This document shows, one piece after another, positions 52,752 to 61,109 of a DNA stretch of 64,000 nt; within the stretch, counting starts at the first letter, position 1, and each line of letters begins with the position of its first letter. Location: assembly GCF_001494635.1 (NCBI RefSeq), contig NZ_LOJF01000001.1, positions 248,001 to 312,000 on the forward strand. The letters are read 5' to 3'. This DNA is from Tractidigestivibacter scatoligenes. Lineage in GTDB: Bacteria > Actinomycetota > Coriobacteriia > Coriobacteriales > Atopobiaceae. The position numbers and the translations under genes were made by a program. The notes beneath the pieces were generated by a model. It worked only from the letters and a program-made list of their open reading frames with translations, was not told the DNA's origin and made no database searches.

Positions 52752-52817
52752 CTGCAATTAAGTTGCAGCTTTGCTGGGGGGCCTCCGCACTGCAACTAAG
52801 CCACAGTTTTGGTGGGG
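52752..52817 (+). repeat. two tandem copies of a diverged 28-bp repeat
   Basis: Copies at 52752-52779 and 52790-52817, 38 bp apart, share a CTGCAA-TAAG-CAG-TTTG-TGGGG pattern. The first is also a small hairpin (CTGCAA with TTGCAG). They lie between the convergent nagB and M24 peptidase genes and may help terminate both. Confidence 0.6.
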
Positions 52818-52877
52818 AGGGGCCCGCCCCCGGCGCACAGCCCTGCCCCCGGAGCGTGCCCCTTCTCGGCAGCCGGC

Positions 52878-53954
52878 CTACGCCAGGACCGTGAGCTCCT
52901 TGGGATACGAGTTGAGCACCTCGCAGCCATCCTCGGTCACGATGACCAGGTCCTCGATGCGCACGCCCACGTCACCCGGCAGGTAGATGCCCGGCTCGAT
53001 GGAGAAGCACTGGCCGGGGCGCACGGGCTCGTCGTGTACGGACGAGACGTCGCCCGGCTCGTGGTCTTCGAGGCCAATCTGGTGCCCCAGCCGGTGCGTG
53101 AAGTACTGTCCCCAGCCTGCATCCTCAATGATCGTACGTGCGGCACGGTCTATCTCGGCAAACGTGACCCCTGGCCGCACGATGGCCTCGGCCGCCTCGT
53201 TTGCGCGGCGAACACACTCGTAGACCGCCCGCTGGTGTTCGGTGGACTCGCCGTAGAAGAACGAGCGCGTCATGTCCGAGCAGTACATGTCCCGCCGGCA
53301 GCCCACGTCGAAGAGAACGACGTCGCCCTTGGCAAGGACGGTGCCGTCGGGAGAGTGGTGTGGGTCTGCCGCGTTTGCCCCAAAGCTCACGATGGGTGCG
53401 AAGGAGTGGTCCTGCGCGCCAAGCGAGCGATAGACGTCGAGAAGCCCTCCGGCAATCTCCTGTTCGGTCACGCCCTCGTGAACCTGGGCAGCAAGCCACT
53501 CCATGGCCTTGTCGTTGGTGCGCGAGGCGGCGCGCATGAGTTCCTGCTCCTCCGGAGACTTCACAGAGCGGGCGTTGTCCACGGCTGTGGATCCAAGCTT
53601 AAACGCGGATGCAGCGCCAGCCTCTTGGAGCGGGACCAGCCAACGAGCGGCGAGCTTCTTGTCAACGCCGAGCGGCGCGCCGTGGTCTGTGACTGCGGCG
53701 ACCATGGGCACGGGATCCTCGGTGTCGTCAAAAGTGCGGATGTCTTCGCACGCCGCGGAGGCATCCGGGAAGAGGCGGTTGGCAAAGAGCGTCGAGGCTC
53801 CGCTTGCGCTGAGATAGAGCCCCAGGAAGCGCTCATAGGGCTCGGTGTAGTAGCCCGTGAGGTAGTAGATCGACATGGGGTCCGAAATTAGTGCCTGCGT
53901 TAGTCCCATGCCCTGCAGGTTCTCGATTACCTGTGCCCTTCTCGTCTCGTCCAT
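52878..53954 (-). CDS. M24 family aminopeptidase (Xaa-Pro peptidase-like)
   Basis: A protein of 358 aa with a creatinase-like N-terminal domain and a pita-bread metallopeptidase domain. The five metal ligands are visible: Asp in LFDVGC, Asp in CSDMTR, His in HRLGHQIGLEDHEP, Glu in SIEPGIYL and Glu in VRIEDLV. It probably cleaves Xaa-Pro peptides in the cytosol. AAGGAGG precedes the ATG at 53954. Confidence 0.92.
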   Translation of the reverse strand: MDETRRAQVIENLQGMGLTQALISDPMSIYYLTGYYTEPYERFLGLYLSASGASTLFANRLFPDASAACEDIRTFDDTEDPVPMVAAVTDHGAPLGVDKKLAARWLVPLQEAGAASAFKLGSTAVDNARSVKSPEEQELMRAASRTNDKAMEWLAAQVHEGVTEQEIAGGLLDVYRSLGAQDHSFAPIVSFGANAADPHHSPDGTVLAKGDVVLFDVGCRRDMYCSDMTRSFFYGESTEHQRAVYECVRRANEAAEAIVRPGVTFAEIDRAARTIIEDAGWGQYFTHRLGHQIGLEDHEPGDVSSVHDEPVRPGQCFSIEPGIYLPGDVGVRIEDLVIVTEDGCEVLNSYPKELTVLA

Positions 53955-54150
53955 TGCGTCCTCCTTAGTCGATGACGCCGGAAGTGTAGCACCTGGCGCG
54001 AAAGGCGAAGCGGGTCCCGCCAATCCGCAGGTCAACCCGTGTTCTTGTCGTGCTCTTTTCTTGCCCAACTGCAGGAACAGCGTTACTTATGGGTATTATC
54101 AGACTTTGTGTAAACGATACTTGGGCCAGCTGTGGCCTGTTGGGAGTCTC

Positions 54151-54450
54151 ATGGAGAACGACATTCCGCCTGTTAACCGCATCGACCAGATTCGCGACGA
54201 GCTTAAGGCCCTCGAGGGCCAGCGTGTGAAGGTCCGCGCCAACATGGGCCGCTCGCGCATCGTCGAGCGCGCGGGTACCTTGGTTCACGTGCACCCGTCC
54301 CTGTTCGTGATTGAGGTCGAGGAGCGCCGCGGCCGGAAGGCGCGCCAGTCCTACCAGTACGTCGACGTGCTTACCGGCACCGTCGAGCTCTACGACATGA
54401 ACACCGGTGAGCGCCTGCTCGACTACACGGCCGACCTCCCCGAAGAGTAG
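54151..54450 (+). CDS. veg: Veg family protein
   Basis: A protein of 99 aa with RIDQIRDELKALEGQRVKVR, the core ERRGRKARQSYQYVDVLTGT and a short acidic end, as in the Veg family (biofilm- and spore-related in Bacillus). The ATG at 54151 has GGGAG upstream. It lies just before ispE, the same order as in Bacillus and relatives. Confidence 0.88.
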   Translation: MENDIPPVNRIDQIRDELKALEGQRVKVRANMGRSRIVERAGTLVHVHPSLFVIEVEERRGRKARQSYQYVDVLTGTVELYDMNTGERLLDYTADLPEE

Positions 54451-54466
54451 TCTCGCCGGAGGCCGC

Positions 54467-55357
54467 ATGCCGCGCTCGTGCCGACAGATTGTCCATGCGC
54501 CCTGCAAGGTCAACTTGCACCTGGGCATTTATGCTGAGAAGGACGCGCGTGGCTACCACCGCGTCGATTCGGTCATGGTACCGGTTGGCCTTGGCAACAC
54601 CATCACTATCGAGCCTGCGGATGAGACCAGCGTTTTGTTCGAACCGGCGCTAGACGGCCCCGCGCGGCGCAACGCCACCCAGCGGGCGATCGGGCTTCTC
54701 TCGCAGGAACTGGGCGTCGACGAGTGCGTTTCCGTTTGCATTGAGCGGCAAATTCCCAGCGGAGGAGGCCTTGGTAGTTCCTCGGCAGACGCCGGCTCCG
54801 TCCTGCGTGCCCTTGCGGAGCGTTGGGGTGTCGACCCGCTTGACCGGCGCGTTGTTGGCGTGGCGCGACGCGTGGGTGCGGACGTGGCATTTTTCCTCAA
54901 TCCGGTGCCGTCGCTTCTGAGGGGAGCAGGCGATACGCTGGAGAAGACGTTTCCCGCGCTTGTCGGGGTGCCCCTTGCGCTGGTAATGCCCCCTGGGTGC
55001 GCCAGCTCAACGCGCGAGGTGTACGAGGAGTTCGACCGCGATCCTGCCTTGCCCAGCAGCTGCGATGCACTGTGCGATGCCCTTGCGCTGCGCGATGTCC
55101 AAGGCGCCGCGGCGCACCTTTACAACAACCTTGCTCCGGCGGCGCTTCGCCTGCAGCCCGTCATGGGAGAGCCAGCCGCTTGGCTTTCGCGACAGCCGGG
55201 CGTGATGGCATCGCAGATAACGGGCTCCGGTTCCTGCTCGTTTGCCATCTGCGAAACTACTTCCGTGGCCGAGCGTATTGCACGTGCTGCGGAAAATGAG
55301 CACGGATGGTGGGCAAAGGCTGTGTTTACGGTTGGTTTGGACGGCCAAGTCTGCTAA
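54467..55357 (+). CDS. ispE: 4-diphosphocytidyl-2-C-methyl-D-erythritol kinase
   Basis: A GHMP kinase of 296 aa in the non-mevalonate isoprenoid pathway. The start HAPCKVNLHLGIYAEKDARG, the ATP loop PSGGGLGSSSADAGSVL and the C-terminal ITGSGSCSFAIC are diagnostic. CCGGAGG precedes the ATG, 16 bp after veg. Confidence 0.95.
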   Translation: MPRSCRQIVHAPCKVNLHLGIYAEKDARGYHRVDSVMVPVGLGNTITIEPADETSVLFEPALDGPARRNATQRAIGLLSQELGVDECVSVCIERQIPSGGGLGSSSADAGSVLRALAERWGVDPLDRRVVGVARRVGADVAFFLNPVPSLLRGAGDTLEKTFPALVGVPLALVMPPGCASSTREVYEEFDRDPALPSSCDALCDALALRDVQGAAAHLYNNLAPAALRLQPVMGEPAAWLSRQPGVMASQITGSGSCSFAICETTSVAERIARAAENEHGWWAKAVFTVGLDGQVC

Positions 55358-55372
55358 AGTGTCGTCTGCTAA

Positions 55373-55449
<77 letters not shown>

Positions 55450-55459
55450 TCTAAACTGC

Positions 55460-55490
55460 AGCCCAGGAGCGTGTGCTCCTGGGCTTTTGC
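55460..55490 (+). terminator. terminator of tRNA-Pro
   Basis: A perfect 11-bp stem (AGCCCAGGAGC with GCTCCTGGGCT) closes a GTGT loop and is followed by TTTGCTTTT. Confidence 0.92.
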
Positions 55491-55566
55491 TTTTCGAAAG
55501 GCACACAGCAGAGTCTTTCTTAGCGGATGGGATTGCCCGCTGGCGATTCTCGAAGCCGCCTGTGCC

Positions 55567-55710
55567 CAAAATTTGCGGTTGCCGGCCCTTTTTGGGCGAA
55601 TCGCCGAGTACGAAGACTCTAACCTTTTGCGGAACCGCAGGTAGGTAAATGGCACCAGCGGGGTGATACTAAGCGTAACCCCTATTTTTTACCGGCAACC
55701 GCAAATTTTG
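55567..55710. repeat. 144-bp element with perfect 19-bp terminal inverted repeats
   Basis: Arms at 55567-55585 and 55692-55710 (each beginning or ending with CAAAATTTGCGGTTGCC in opposite orientation) are perfect inverted copies separated by 106 bp. TGTGCCC occurs at 55561-55567 and 55716-55722 as a possible, imperfectly placed target duplication. No open frame inside is convincing. The size and ends resemble a MITE, but it could also be a large hairpin RNA. It fills most of the 313-bp gap between tRNA-Pro and the MGMT-like gene. Confidence 0.65.
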
Positions 55711-55762
55711 TGCAGTGTGCCCATGGCCGGCGGTTACGGCCCGTCCCCAAACGCTCGCGTAA

Positions 55763-56080
55763 TTACGCTTCCCAGAGATATTGCCGCAGGTCAACCTTGC
55801 CGTTTGGGAGAAACCCCACGCCTTCGGCCTCGAGCATCCTTTGCTGTTCGTCGGCACCGCCAAACGCAAAGCCGGGCGCTAGGCTGCCGTCGGCGAATAC
55901 GATCCTGTGGCAGGGAACTCCACCCTTCATGCCAGGGCTTGAGTGCATGGCAAACCCCACGTAGCGCGCCTTTCTCGGCTCACCCATCATGCGTGCTACC
56001 TGCCCGTACGTGGCAACACGGCCTTTAGGCACCTGCCGCACGATGTTGTATGCCCGCTGGAAGAAGTCTCCGTCTGTCAT
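55763..56080 (-). CDS. MGMT-family DNA-binding protein (alkyltransferase-like)
   Basis: A protein of 105 aa, consisting only of the C-terminal DNA-binding domain of alkylguanine alkyltransferases. RVATYGQVARMMGEPRKARYVG is the helix-turn-helix, and GGVPCHRIV keeps the alkyl-acceptor cysteine; ATL proteins lack it. It may therefore be a minimal methyltransferase. The start may be this ATG or a GTG at 56104, and neither has a strong ribosome site. Confidence 0.82.
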   Translation of the reverse strand: MTDGDFFQRAYNIVRQVPKGRVATYGQVARMMGEPRKARYVGFAMHSSPGMKGGVPCHRIVFADGSLAPGFAFGGADEQQRMLEAEGVGFLPNGKVDLRQYLWEA

Positions 56081-56144
56081 CGCGTGTTCCGTTTCGCTCG
56101 ACACCCGCCATTCTCAGAGCATACGCGAAAGTGAGCATGAAAGC

Positions 56145-56552
56145 CTACTCGCCTTCGGGCGTCTGTCCCTCTGGGAGCGTCTGTACGCGCAGGAAGAAGT
56201 AGAGCAGGTGGCATACCCACACAACGGCGAGAATGGCGCGACCCACCGGTACCTTGCTCATCAGCGCAAACCCAATCCCCATTACGAGGGTGACGGTTCC
56301 CACGACCCTGAGCTTGTCCGACATTGTCATGGCCCCGCGGCTCACAAACCCCTCGAGGAGCTTCTCGTAGAGACTTGTACCAGTAAACCAGTCATGCAGA
56401 CGCTCGGAGCCTTTGGCAAAGCAGAAGACCGTCGCCATGTAAAAGGGGACCGTAGGCAGAATTGGCAGTACGACGCCGATGGTGCCGAGCCCAAGGCACT
56501 CGCAGCCCAGCGCAATCCAAGGTCCTCTCGTGAGCTTTCCGCGCGCTGCCAT
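56145..56552 (-). CDS. DUF454 (YbaN-like) membrane protein
   Basis: A small membrane protein of 135 aa. LGCECLGLGTIGVVLPILPTVPFYMATVFCF is one long hydrophobic region split by the conserved LPxLPTxPF motif, followed by KGSERLHDWF and two further hydrophobic helices, as in DUF454. Function unknown. AGGAGAC precedes the ATG at 56552. Confidence 0.85.
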   Translation of the reverse strand: MAARGKLTRGPWIALGCECLGLGTIGVVLPILPTVPFYMATVFCFAKGSERLHDWFTGTSLYEKLLEGFVSRGAMTMSDKLRVVGTVTLVMGIGFALMSKVPVGRAILAVVWVCHLLYFFLRVQTLPEGQTPEGE

Positions 56553-56727
56553 CGCCCGTCTCCTGTGTTCGTGTCGTATATTGTTAACCGATTCTAACAT
56601 TGAGAAGACGTGCTATGATATCTGGTTTTTGCACAGCTGCGGTGGAGATTGGCCGGTGTCCGTCCATCTCGGTGTACATTCGACGGCGGCCGCAAGAAGG
56701 CGGCGGGCGACTCATGGAAGGGACAGC

Positions 56728-57552
56728 ATGGCCTACGACCTCATAGCCTTTGACATGGACGGAACGCTTCTTGACACCCAGAAGCACATACTTCCCTCAA
56801 CGCTCGAGGCCATACGCGCAGCAACCAATGCAGGCAAGGCAGTTGCCATTGCGACGGGGCGTAGCCCAAGCCTGATGCTTCCTTACCGCGAGCAGCTTCC
56901 GGATGTGTCCTATGTCATATGCACGAGCGGCGCCCAAGTCCTTGACCTGCGGCAGGACCGCCTGCTTGTCGAGCACAACTTTGATCCCGCGGTGATCCCG
57001 CAGCTTCTTGAGACGCACCGTGGCAAGGACGTTATGCTCGAGGTCTTCTCGGGCACGGAAGCATACTATCCCGCAGGCAGCTTTGATCGCCTCGAGCGCT
57101 ATGGCCTCGGAGAATTCCACGACACGTTTGTGCGGGCGTGCCACGAAGTTGAGGATATCGAGGGATGGGTTCTTGGACATGCTGCCAGCATCGCCAAGTA
57201 CATCGTGCACCCGGTGGTGGGCGAGGGCGCGCAGGACGTCTTGAAGCGCGTTCTTGATCGCAGGATTCCCGTTGAAGCTGTCTTTAGCCTGGCAGATTCC
57301 CTTGAGTTCTCGCCCAAGGGCGTGAGCAAGGGCTCTGCCCTTAAGGACCTCGGCAGGATTCTCGACATTCCTGTTGAGAAGTGCATTGCCGTGGGCGACT
57401 CGGGCAACGACCTCGACATGCTGCGTGTGGCAGGGCTGGGCGTTGCCATGGGGAACGCCCAGGACGAGGTGAAAAATGTCGCCAACGCAGTGGTTGCCGA
57501 CAACGACCACGACGGTTGTGCCGAGGTGGTCTATAAGTACCTGCTGAAATGA
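56728..57552 (+). CDS. Cof-type HAD-IIB hydrolase
   Basis: A phosphatase of 274 aa. Motif I is AFDMDGTLLD, motif II IATGRSP, and the C-terminal VGDSGNDLDMLRVAGLGVAMGNA is the metal site typical of Cof/YidA enzymes, with a type IIB cap between. They dephosphorylate sugar phosphates and cofactors. The stop codon TGA is the first triplet of a 29-bp palindromic repeat. Confidence 0.92.
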   Translation: MAYDLIAFDMDGTLLDTQKHILPSTLEAIRAATNAGKAVAIATGRSPSLMLPYREQLPDVSYVICTSGAQVLDLRQDRLLVEHNFDPAVIPQLLETHRGKDVMLEVFSGTEAYYPAGSFDRLERYGLGEFHDTFVRACHEVEDIEGWVLGHAASIAKYIVHPVVGEGAQDVLKRVLDRRIPVEAVFSLADSLEFSPKGVSKGSALKDLGRILDIPVEKCIAVGDSGNDLDMLRVAGLGVAMGNAQDEVKNVANAVVADNDHDGCAEVVYKYLLK

Positions 57553-57578
57553 GACAAAGGGACAGTCCCTTTGTCTTA
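57550..57578. repeat. 29-bp palindromic repeat, copy 2, supplying both stop codons
   Basis: Same repeat as at 21918 with one change near its right end (T at 57577). Its left end TGA is the stop of the HAD gene, and its right end TTA is the stop (TAA) of the converging NUDIX gene. Thus the entire gap between the two genes is the repeat. Confidence 0.9.
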
Positions 57579-58196
57579 TTTGCTTCTGCGCGAGTGGCTT
57601 AGCAGTAGCCAGGCGTCTGCGATGATTTGCGCGTGATCGAAGGCGAGCCCGTCTCCGCGCACGTCGCGTGAGCGCGGGATGCCCGTCACGGGGCCAGCCT
57701 CCACAGCAAAGCTGCTGGTCAGCGTTGTGCCGTTGGCGGTAAGCGAGAGACGCGTGCGGCCGTCCTTCTCCGTTGCCGCAACGTCGAACCAGGCTGCGGC
57801 GGCTGCGTCGTCTCCGGCATGCGCGGTTGCGCCAAGGTCATCTACGGCGATGTGCGCCTGCGATATGGTCCATCCGCGCGGGTCTCGGCCGGGCGTGCTG
57901 TAGAGCCCCACCGGCTCGAGCGCGAGCCCCTCCACGCCAGTCTCCTCGAGCAGCTCACGCTTGGAGGCTTCGAGCGCCGTCTCCCCCGGGCTCACAAAGC
58001 CGCCCGGAAGCGCCCAGCACCCCAGGAACGGGTGACCGCCCCGGCGAATGAGCAGCAGCTTGAGGGCGCCATCGGGCCCAACGCGGAAGATGCAGTTGTC
58101 TGCCGTGAGCGACGGGCGAGGGTAGTCCTTGGGGCTGTAGCTTGCCAGGAACTCCTCCTCGGTGAGGCCGTTCTTGTCCCTTAGTGGTTCAGACAT
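57576..58196 (-). CDS. NUDIX hydrolase
   Basis: A protein of 206 aa with a complete Nudix box beginning GGFVSPGETALEASKRELLE and ending ETGVEG. The flanking FLGCWALPG and YSTPGRDPRGW recall ADP-ribose pyrophosphatase-like members and the Nudix part of NrtR regulators, though no DNA-binding domain follows here. Substrate uncertain. Confidence 0.88.
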   Translation of the reverse strand: MSEPLRDKNGLTEEEFLASYSPKDYPRPSLTADNCIFRVGPDGALKLLLIRRGGHPFLGCWALPGGFVSPGETALEASKRELLEETGVEGLALEPVGLYSTPGRDPRGWTISQAHIAVDDLGATAHAGDDAAAAAWFDVAATEKDGRTRLSLTANGTTLTSSFAVEAGPVTGIPRSRDVRGDGLAFDHAQIIADAWLLLSHSRRSK

Positions 58197-58219
58197 ATTG
58201 GTCGCGCTTCCTTTCTGGG

Positions 58220-58253
58220 AAAAAGGCCGGGCGCCCGCGCTGGGTACCCGGCC
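58220..58253 (-). terminator. terminator of the alpha-amylase gene
   Basis: On the minus strand a 12-bp stem (GGCCGGGTACCC with GGGCGCCCGGCC, one mismatch) is followed by TTTTT. Confidence 0.88.
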
Positions 58254-58293
58254 TCATGCTACCGCGACGGGATGCCTCCCGTTCGCTCGCCCG

Positions 58294-59601
58294 CTACACG
58301 CCCCAGGCGCGTTCCACGTCTGCCGCGAGTACAATGGGCGCTCCGGCACATGCCAGGTGCCCATCCTGCACCGTGACGGTCGAACCGTCGATGAGGTTCT
58401 CGTACGCGCCGTCGGGAAGCGGTACCTCCACCCTTGCCGGGCGAGACTTGAGCGAGAAGACGCCAACCTTGCGCCTGCCCTCGTGCTCACGACGCAGAAT
58501 GGCAATGTCGTTCTCGTCATCTGACGCCACGAAGAAGGCGTCGTCTGCGTCAAGCTCCGTATGCTTGATATCGGCCATGCGACGCATGAGGTCGGAAAGG
58601 TCGATTCCGGTGTTCCAATCGACGGTGTCGCGGTCGAAGAGGCTCGGAAGGTGCGAGCAGGCAGCCTCCTGGCCGGCGTAGACAAGCGTGGTTCCCTTCT
58701 TGAAGTAGACCATCGCCGTGTAGTTGCGCAGGTCGGACTCGCTCTTCACGTAGGAGGCAATGCGCGGCACGTCGTGGTTCTCGAGAAAGCGCAGCTTGTC
58801 GTAGTTCTGCGGGTAGAGGTTCTCCTGGAAGTCGAGAAGGTCGAGGTAGCACGAGAGGGGAACCTCACCCTTGAGGTAGCGCTCGAAGGCCTCCTGGACG
58901 TCGTACTCGTACTCCATGTCAAAGGCCTCGAAGGCCTCGGAGTCGCGAGCGCAGGTCATGCCCGCCGCGCGGCATGCGGCGCCAAACGAGCGGTGGACCG
59001 TCTCGGCCAACCACAGGCATCCGGGGCGCACCTTCGCCACCTCGGCGCGAGCGCGCTTCCAGAACTCCACGGGCACAAAGGAGGCGACGTCGCAGCGGAA
59101 GCCGTCGACGATGCGGGCCCACTGGCACAGGGTCTCAATCTGGTAGTCCCAGAGCGCCGAGACGTTGTAGTCGAGGTCGATGACGTCGGACCAATCGCCC
59201 ACGTGGTTGCCGGGTTTGCCGTCGGGCTTGCGGAAGAAGAACTCCGGGTGCTCCTCAAAGAGGACCGAATCGGGGGAGGTGTGGTTGTATACCACGTCGA
59301 TCATGCACTTCATGCCCTCGGCGTGGATGGCGTCCACCAGTGCACGGAAGTCCTCCATGGTGCCGTACTCGGGGTTGACCGTCCGGTAGTCGCGGTTTGC
59401 GTAGGGGCTTCCGAGCGTTCCCTTGCGGTTCTTCTCGCCAATGGGATGGATGGGCATGAGCCATACGACGTCGGTTCCCAACGCGTGAATGCGAGGCAGG
59501 TCGGGAATCACGGCACGAAACGTGCCCTCGGGCGTGTGATTGCGCACAAAGACGGAGTAGATAACGAGGCTGCGAATGGATGTGCAGGTGTCCTGTGCCA
59601 T
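58294..59601 (-). CDS. GH13 alpha-amylase family glycosidase
   Basis: A cytosolic enzyme of 435 aa without signal peptide. It opens RSLVIYSVFVRNHTPEGTF and has region I IDVVYNHTSPDS, nucleophile Asp171 (GFRCDVASF), acid/base Glu200 (LWLAETV) and Asp277 (LENHDVPR). The compact form without CBM modules suggests intracellular maltooligosaccharide hydrolysis, complementing the glg operon. AAGGGACC precedes the ATG at 59601; the longer frame is not needed. Confidence 0.9.
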   Translation of the reverse strand: MAQDTCTSIRSLVIYSVFVRNHTPEGTFRAVIPDLPRIHALGTDVVWLMPIHPIGEKNRKGTLGSPYANRDYRTVNPEYGTMEDFRALVDAIHAEGMKCMIDVVYNHTSPDSVLFEEHPEFFFRKPDGKPGNHVGDWSDVIDLDYNVSALWDYQIETLCQWARIVDGFRCDVASFVPVEFWKRARAEVAKVRPGCLWLAETVHRSFGAACRAAGMTCARDSEAFEAFDMEYEYDVQEAFERYLKGEVPLSCYLDLLDFQENLYPQNYDKLRFLENHDVPRIASYVKSESDLRNYTAMVYFKKGTTLVYAGQEAACSHLPSLFDRDTVDWNTGIDLSDLMRRMADIKHTELDADDAFFVASDDENDIAILRREHEGRRKVGVFSLKSRPARVEVPLPDGAYENLIDGSTVTVQDGHLACAGAPIVLAADVERAWGV

Positions 59602-59676
59602 GTGGGTCCCTTCTCGGCAGATGCCGGTTAGTGAGGTCGATGCACATGGTGGACCATCGCGGCAAGGGACGCAATA

Positions 59677-59690
59677 CTTGTTTAAACAAG
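59677..59690. promoter_or_regulatory. 14-bp palindrome upstream of the amylase gene
   Basis: CTTGTTTAAACAAG is a perfect palindrome 76 bp before the amylase start and stands out in this GC-rich sequence. A second dyad, ATGGTGGACCAT, lies nearby at about 59646-59657. Either may be an operator. Confidence 0.4.
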
Positions 59691-59734
59691 GCAACGCGTT
59701 CGGGGGGCGCAATCGGCGGCCGGCACAACCGCGT

Positions 59735-60550
59735 CTACTTCACAACAACGGCGCCCTCGGGCAGCGTCAGCTCAGCGTCCGTGGCGACAAGCACGTTGTT
59801 GCCGCGCTCCTCGGGCTTGTCCGGCCACTCGGGCACATAGGCAACGTGTGCAAACTTCGCCGAGAAGGCCCGCTCAACCTCATCAAGGATGCGCGCGTGG
59901 CGACCCTGGGCGGAGCATCGCAGGTTGGCGAGATACACCCCGCCGGGCGCGAGCTTGGTGCGGATGAGCTGCGCACCCTCGTCTGTCCCCAGCTGGCCGA
60001 GCGGGTGGTTGCCCGAGAACGCATCGTTCACGATGACGTCATAGGGCCTCTCGGCGCGACGCAGGTAGTCCCAGCCGTCATCGTTTACAAGCGAGATGCG
60101 CCCTGCGCCGTACTTTTCGATGAGGTCGTCGAGGAAGAAGCGCTCTCGGGCAATTACGGTGACGCGCGGATCTATCTCCACAACATCGACGTGGAGCTTG
60201 GGCCGGTGTGCCACGAGCCACTTGGGCAGAGAATAGCCGCCGCCGCCAATGACCAGCGCGCGCGTGGCGTTCGGCAGGTCGTAGCAGACTTCCGCCATGG
60301 TTCGGTGGTACACGCAAGCGAGCTCGAAGTGCAGGTCGTCGGGTAGGTAGCAGACGCTCTGGAAGGTTCCGTTCACGTTGAGGAGGCGAACGGGGGTGCC
60401 GTCGTCGTCGGCCGCCTCAAAGATGAGAGCAGGGCCAAACTTGGTACGGCGCATCTCAACCCCGCGCCGCTTAAGCAGCCACGGCAGCGCCAAGACAATG
60501 GCAAAGAGAACCCAGGAGATGACGATCACGACGATGAGCCAGGTAGGCAT
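59735..60550 (-). CDS. spermidine synthase-like methyltransferase-fold protein with an N-terminal membrane anchor
   Basis: A protein of 271 aa. One transmembrane segment (about 4-23, LIVVIVISWVLFAIVLALPW) precedes a Rossmann domain with VIGGGGYSLPKWL, VVEIDPRV and NDAFSG. This is the pattern of the spermine/spermidine synthase superfamily, many of which are not true polyamine makers. Membrane anchoring and lack of speD argue for an uncharacterised role. AGGAGCG precedes the ATG at 60550. Confidence 0.82.
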   Translation of the reverse strand: MPTWLIVVIVISWVLFAIVLALPWLLKRRGVEMRRTKFGPALIFEAADDDGTPVRLLNVNGTFQSVCYLPDDLHFELACVYHRTMAEVCYDLPNATRALVIGGGGYSLPKWLVAHRPKLHVDVVEIDPRVTVIARERFFLDDLIEKYGAGRISLVNDDGWDYLRRAERPYDVIVNDAFSGNHPLGQLGTDEGAQLIRTKLAPGGVYLANLRCSAQGRHARILDEVERAFSAKFAHVAYVPEWPDKPEERGNNVLVATDAELTLPEGAVVVK

Positions 60551-60623
60551 GTGCGCTCCTAACGAGGTAGTTTGCAGCGGGGGCGGACAGCACAGGGGCC
60601 TATACCCAAACTCCCAGTTTATA

Positions 60624-60653
60624 TTGTGAGTAGGAAACATCCTCGGCTATACT
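60624..60653 (+). promoter_or_regulatory. promoter of tatA
   Basis: TTGTGA at 60624-60629 and TATACT at 60648-60653 with an 18-bp spacer, 63 bp before the tatA start. Confidence 0.6.
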
Positions 60654-60716
60654 AGCGGATGCGGCAGCACGCAAAGTGTGCTCGCCTCATTCATCCACAT
60701 CTAGGAGGACCTCACC

Positions 60717-61058
60717 ATGATTCTTGGACTTGGCATTCCCGAGCTGCTCATCATCGTTGTCGTTGTGCTGATCATCTTTGGGCCCAAGAACCTCCCCAAG
60801 CTCGGCTCCGCTCTTGGCAAGACCGTCAAGAACGTGCGCGAGGGCATGGAGGAGGGCGACGACAAGGACTCCAAGAAGGTCGAGGAGCCCAAGGAGGACG
60901 AGGCCGAGGAGGTCGTCGCTGACGAGGACGACGCCGACGTTGAGGATGCCCCCGCCGAGAAGGCCAAGGAGGACGTCCAGTTCTGCCCCAAGTGCGGTAC
61001 CGAGAACGCCGCCGACGCCGCCTTCTGCAAGAAGTGTGGCGCCAAGCTGGGCGAGTAA
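60717..61058 (+). CDS. tatA: TatA-like twin-arginine translocase protein with a C-terminal zinc ribbon
   Basis: A protein of 113 aa. Residues 1-22 form the short membrane helix starting LGIPELLII, followed by FGPKNLPKLGSALGK, the TatA amphipathic-helix signature. A very acidic linker (about 45-85) leads to a zinc ribbon, CPKC (Cys90, Cys93) and CKKC (Cys104, Cys107). TatA assembles the pore for folded proteins; a metal-binding tail is not part of the usual family. No tatC lies in the window. AGGAGGAC precedes the ATG; greA follows. Confidence 0.88.
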   Translation: MILGLGIPELLIIVVVVLIIFGPKNLPKLGSALGKTVKNVREGMEEGDDKDSKKVEEPKEDEAEEVVADEDDADVEDAPAEKAKEDVQFCPKCGTENAADAAFCKKCGAKLGE

Positions 61059-61109
61059 CCCAGGCGCCCGGGGTACGTCCTTCCCACGCACTACGAGGAA
61101 AGCAGAGTC

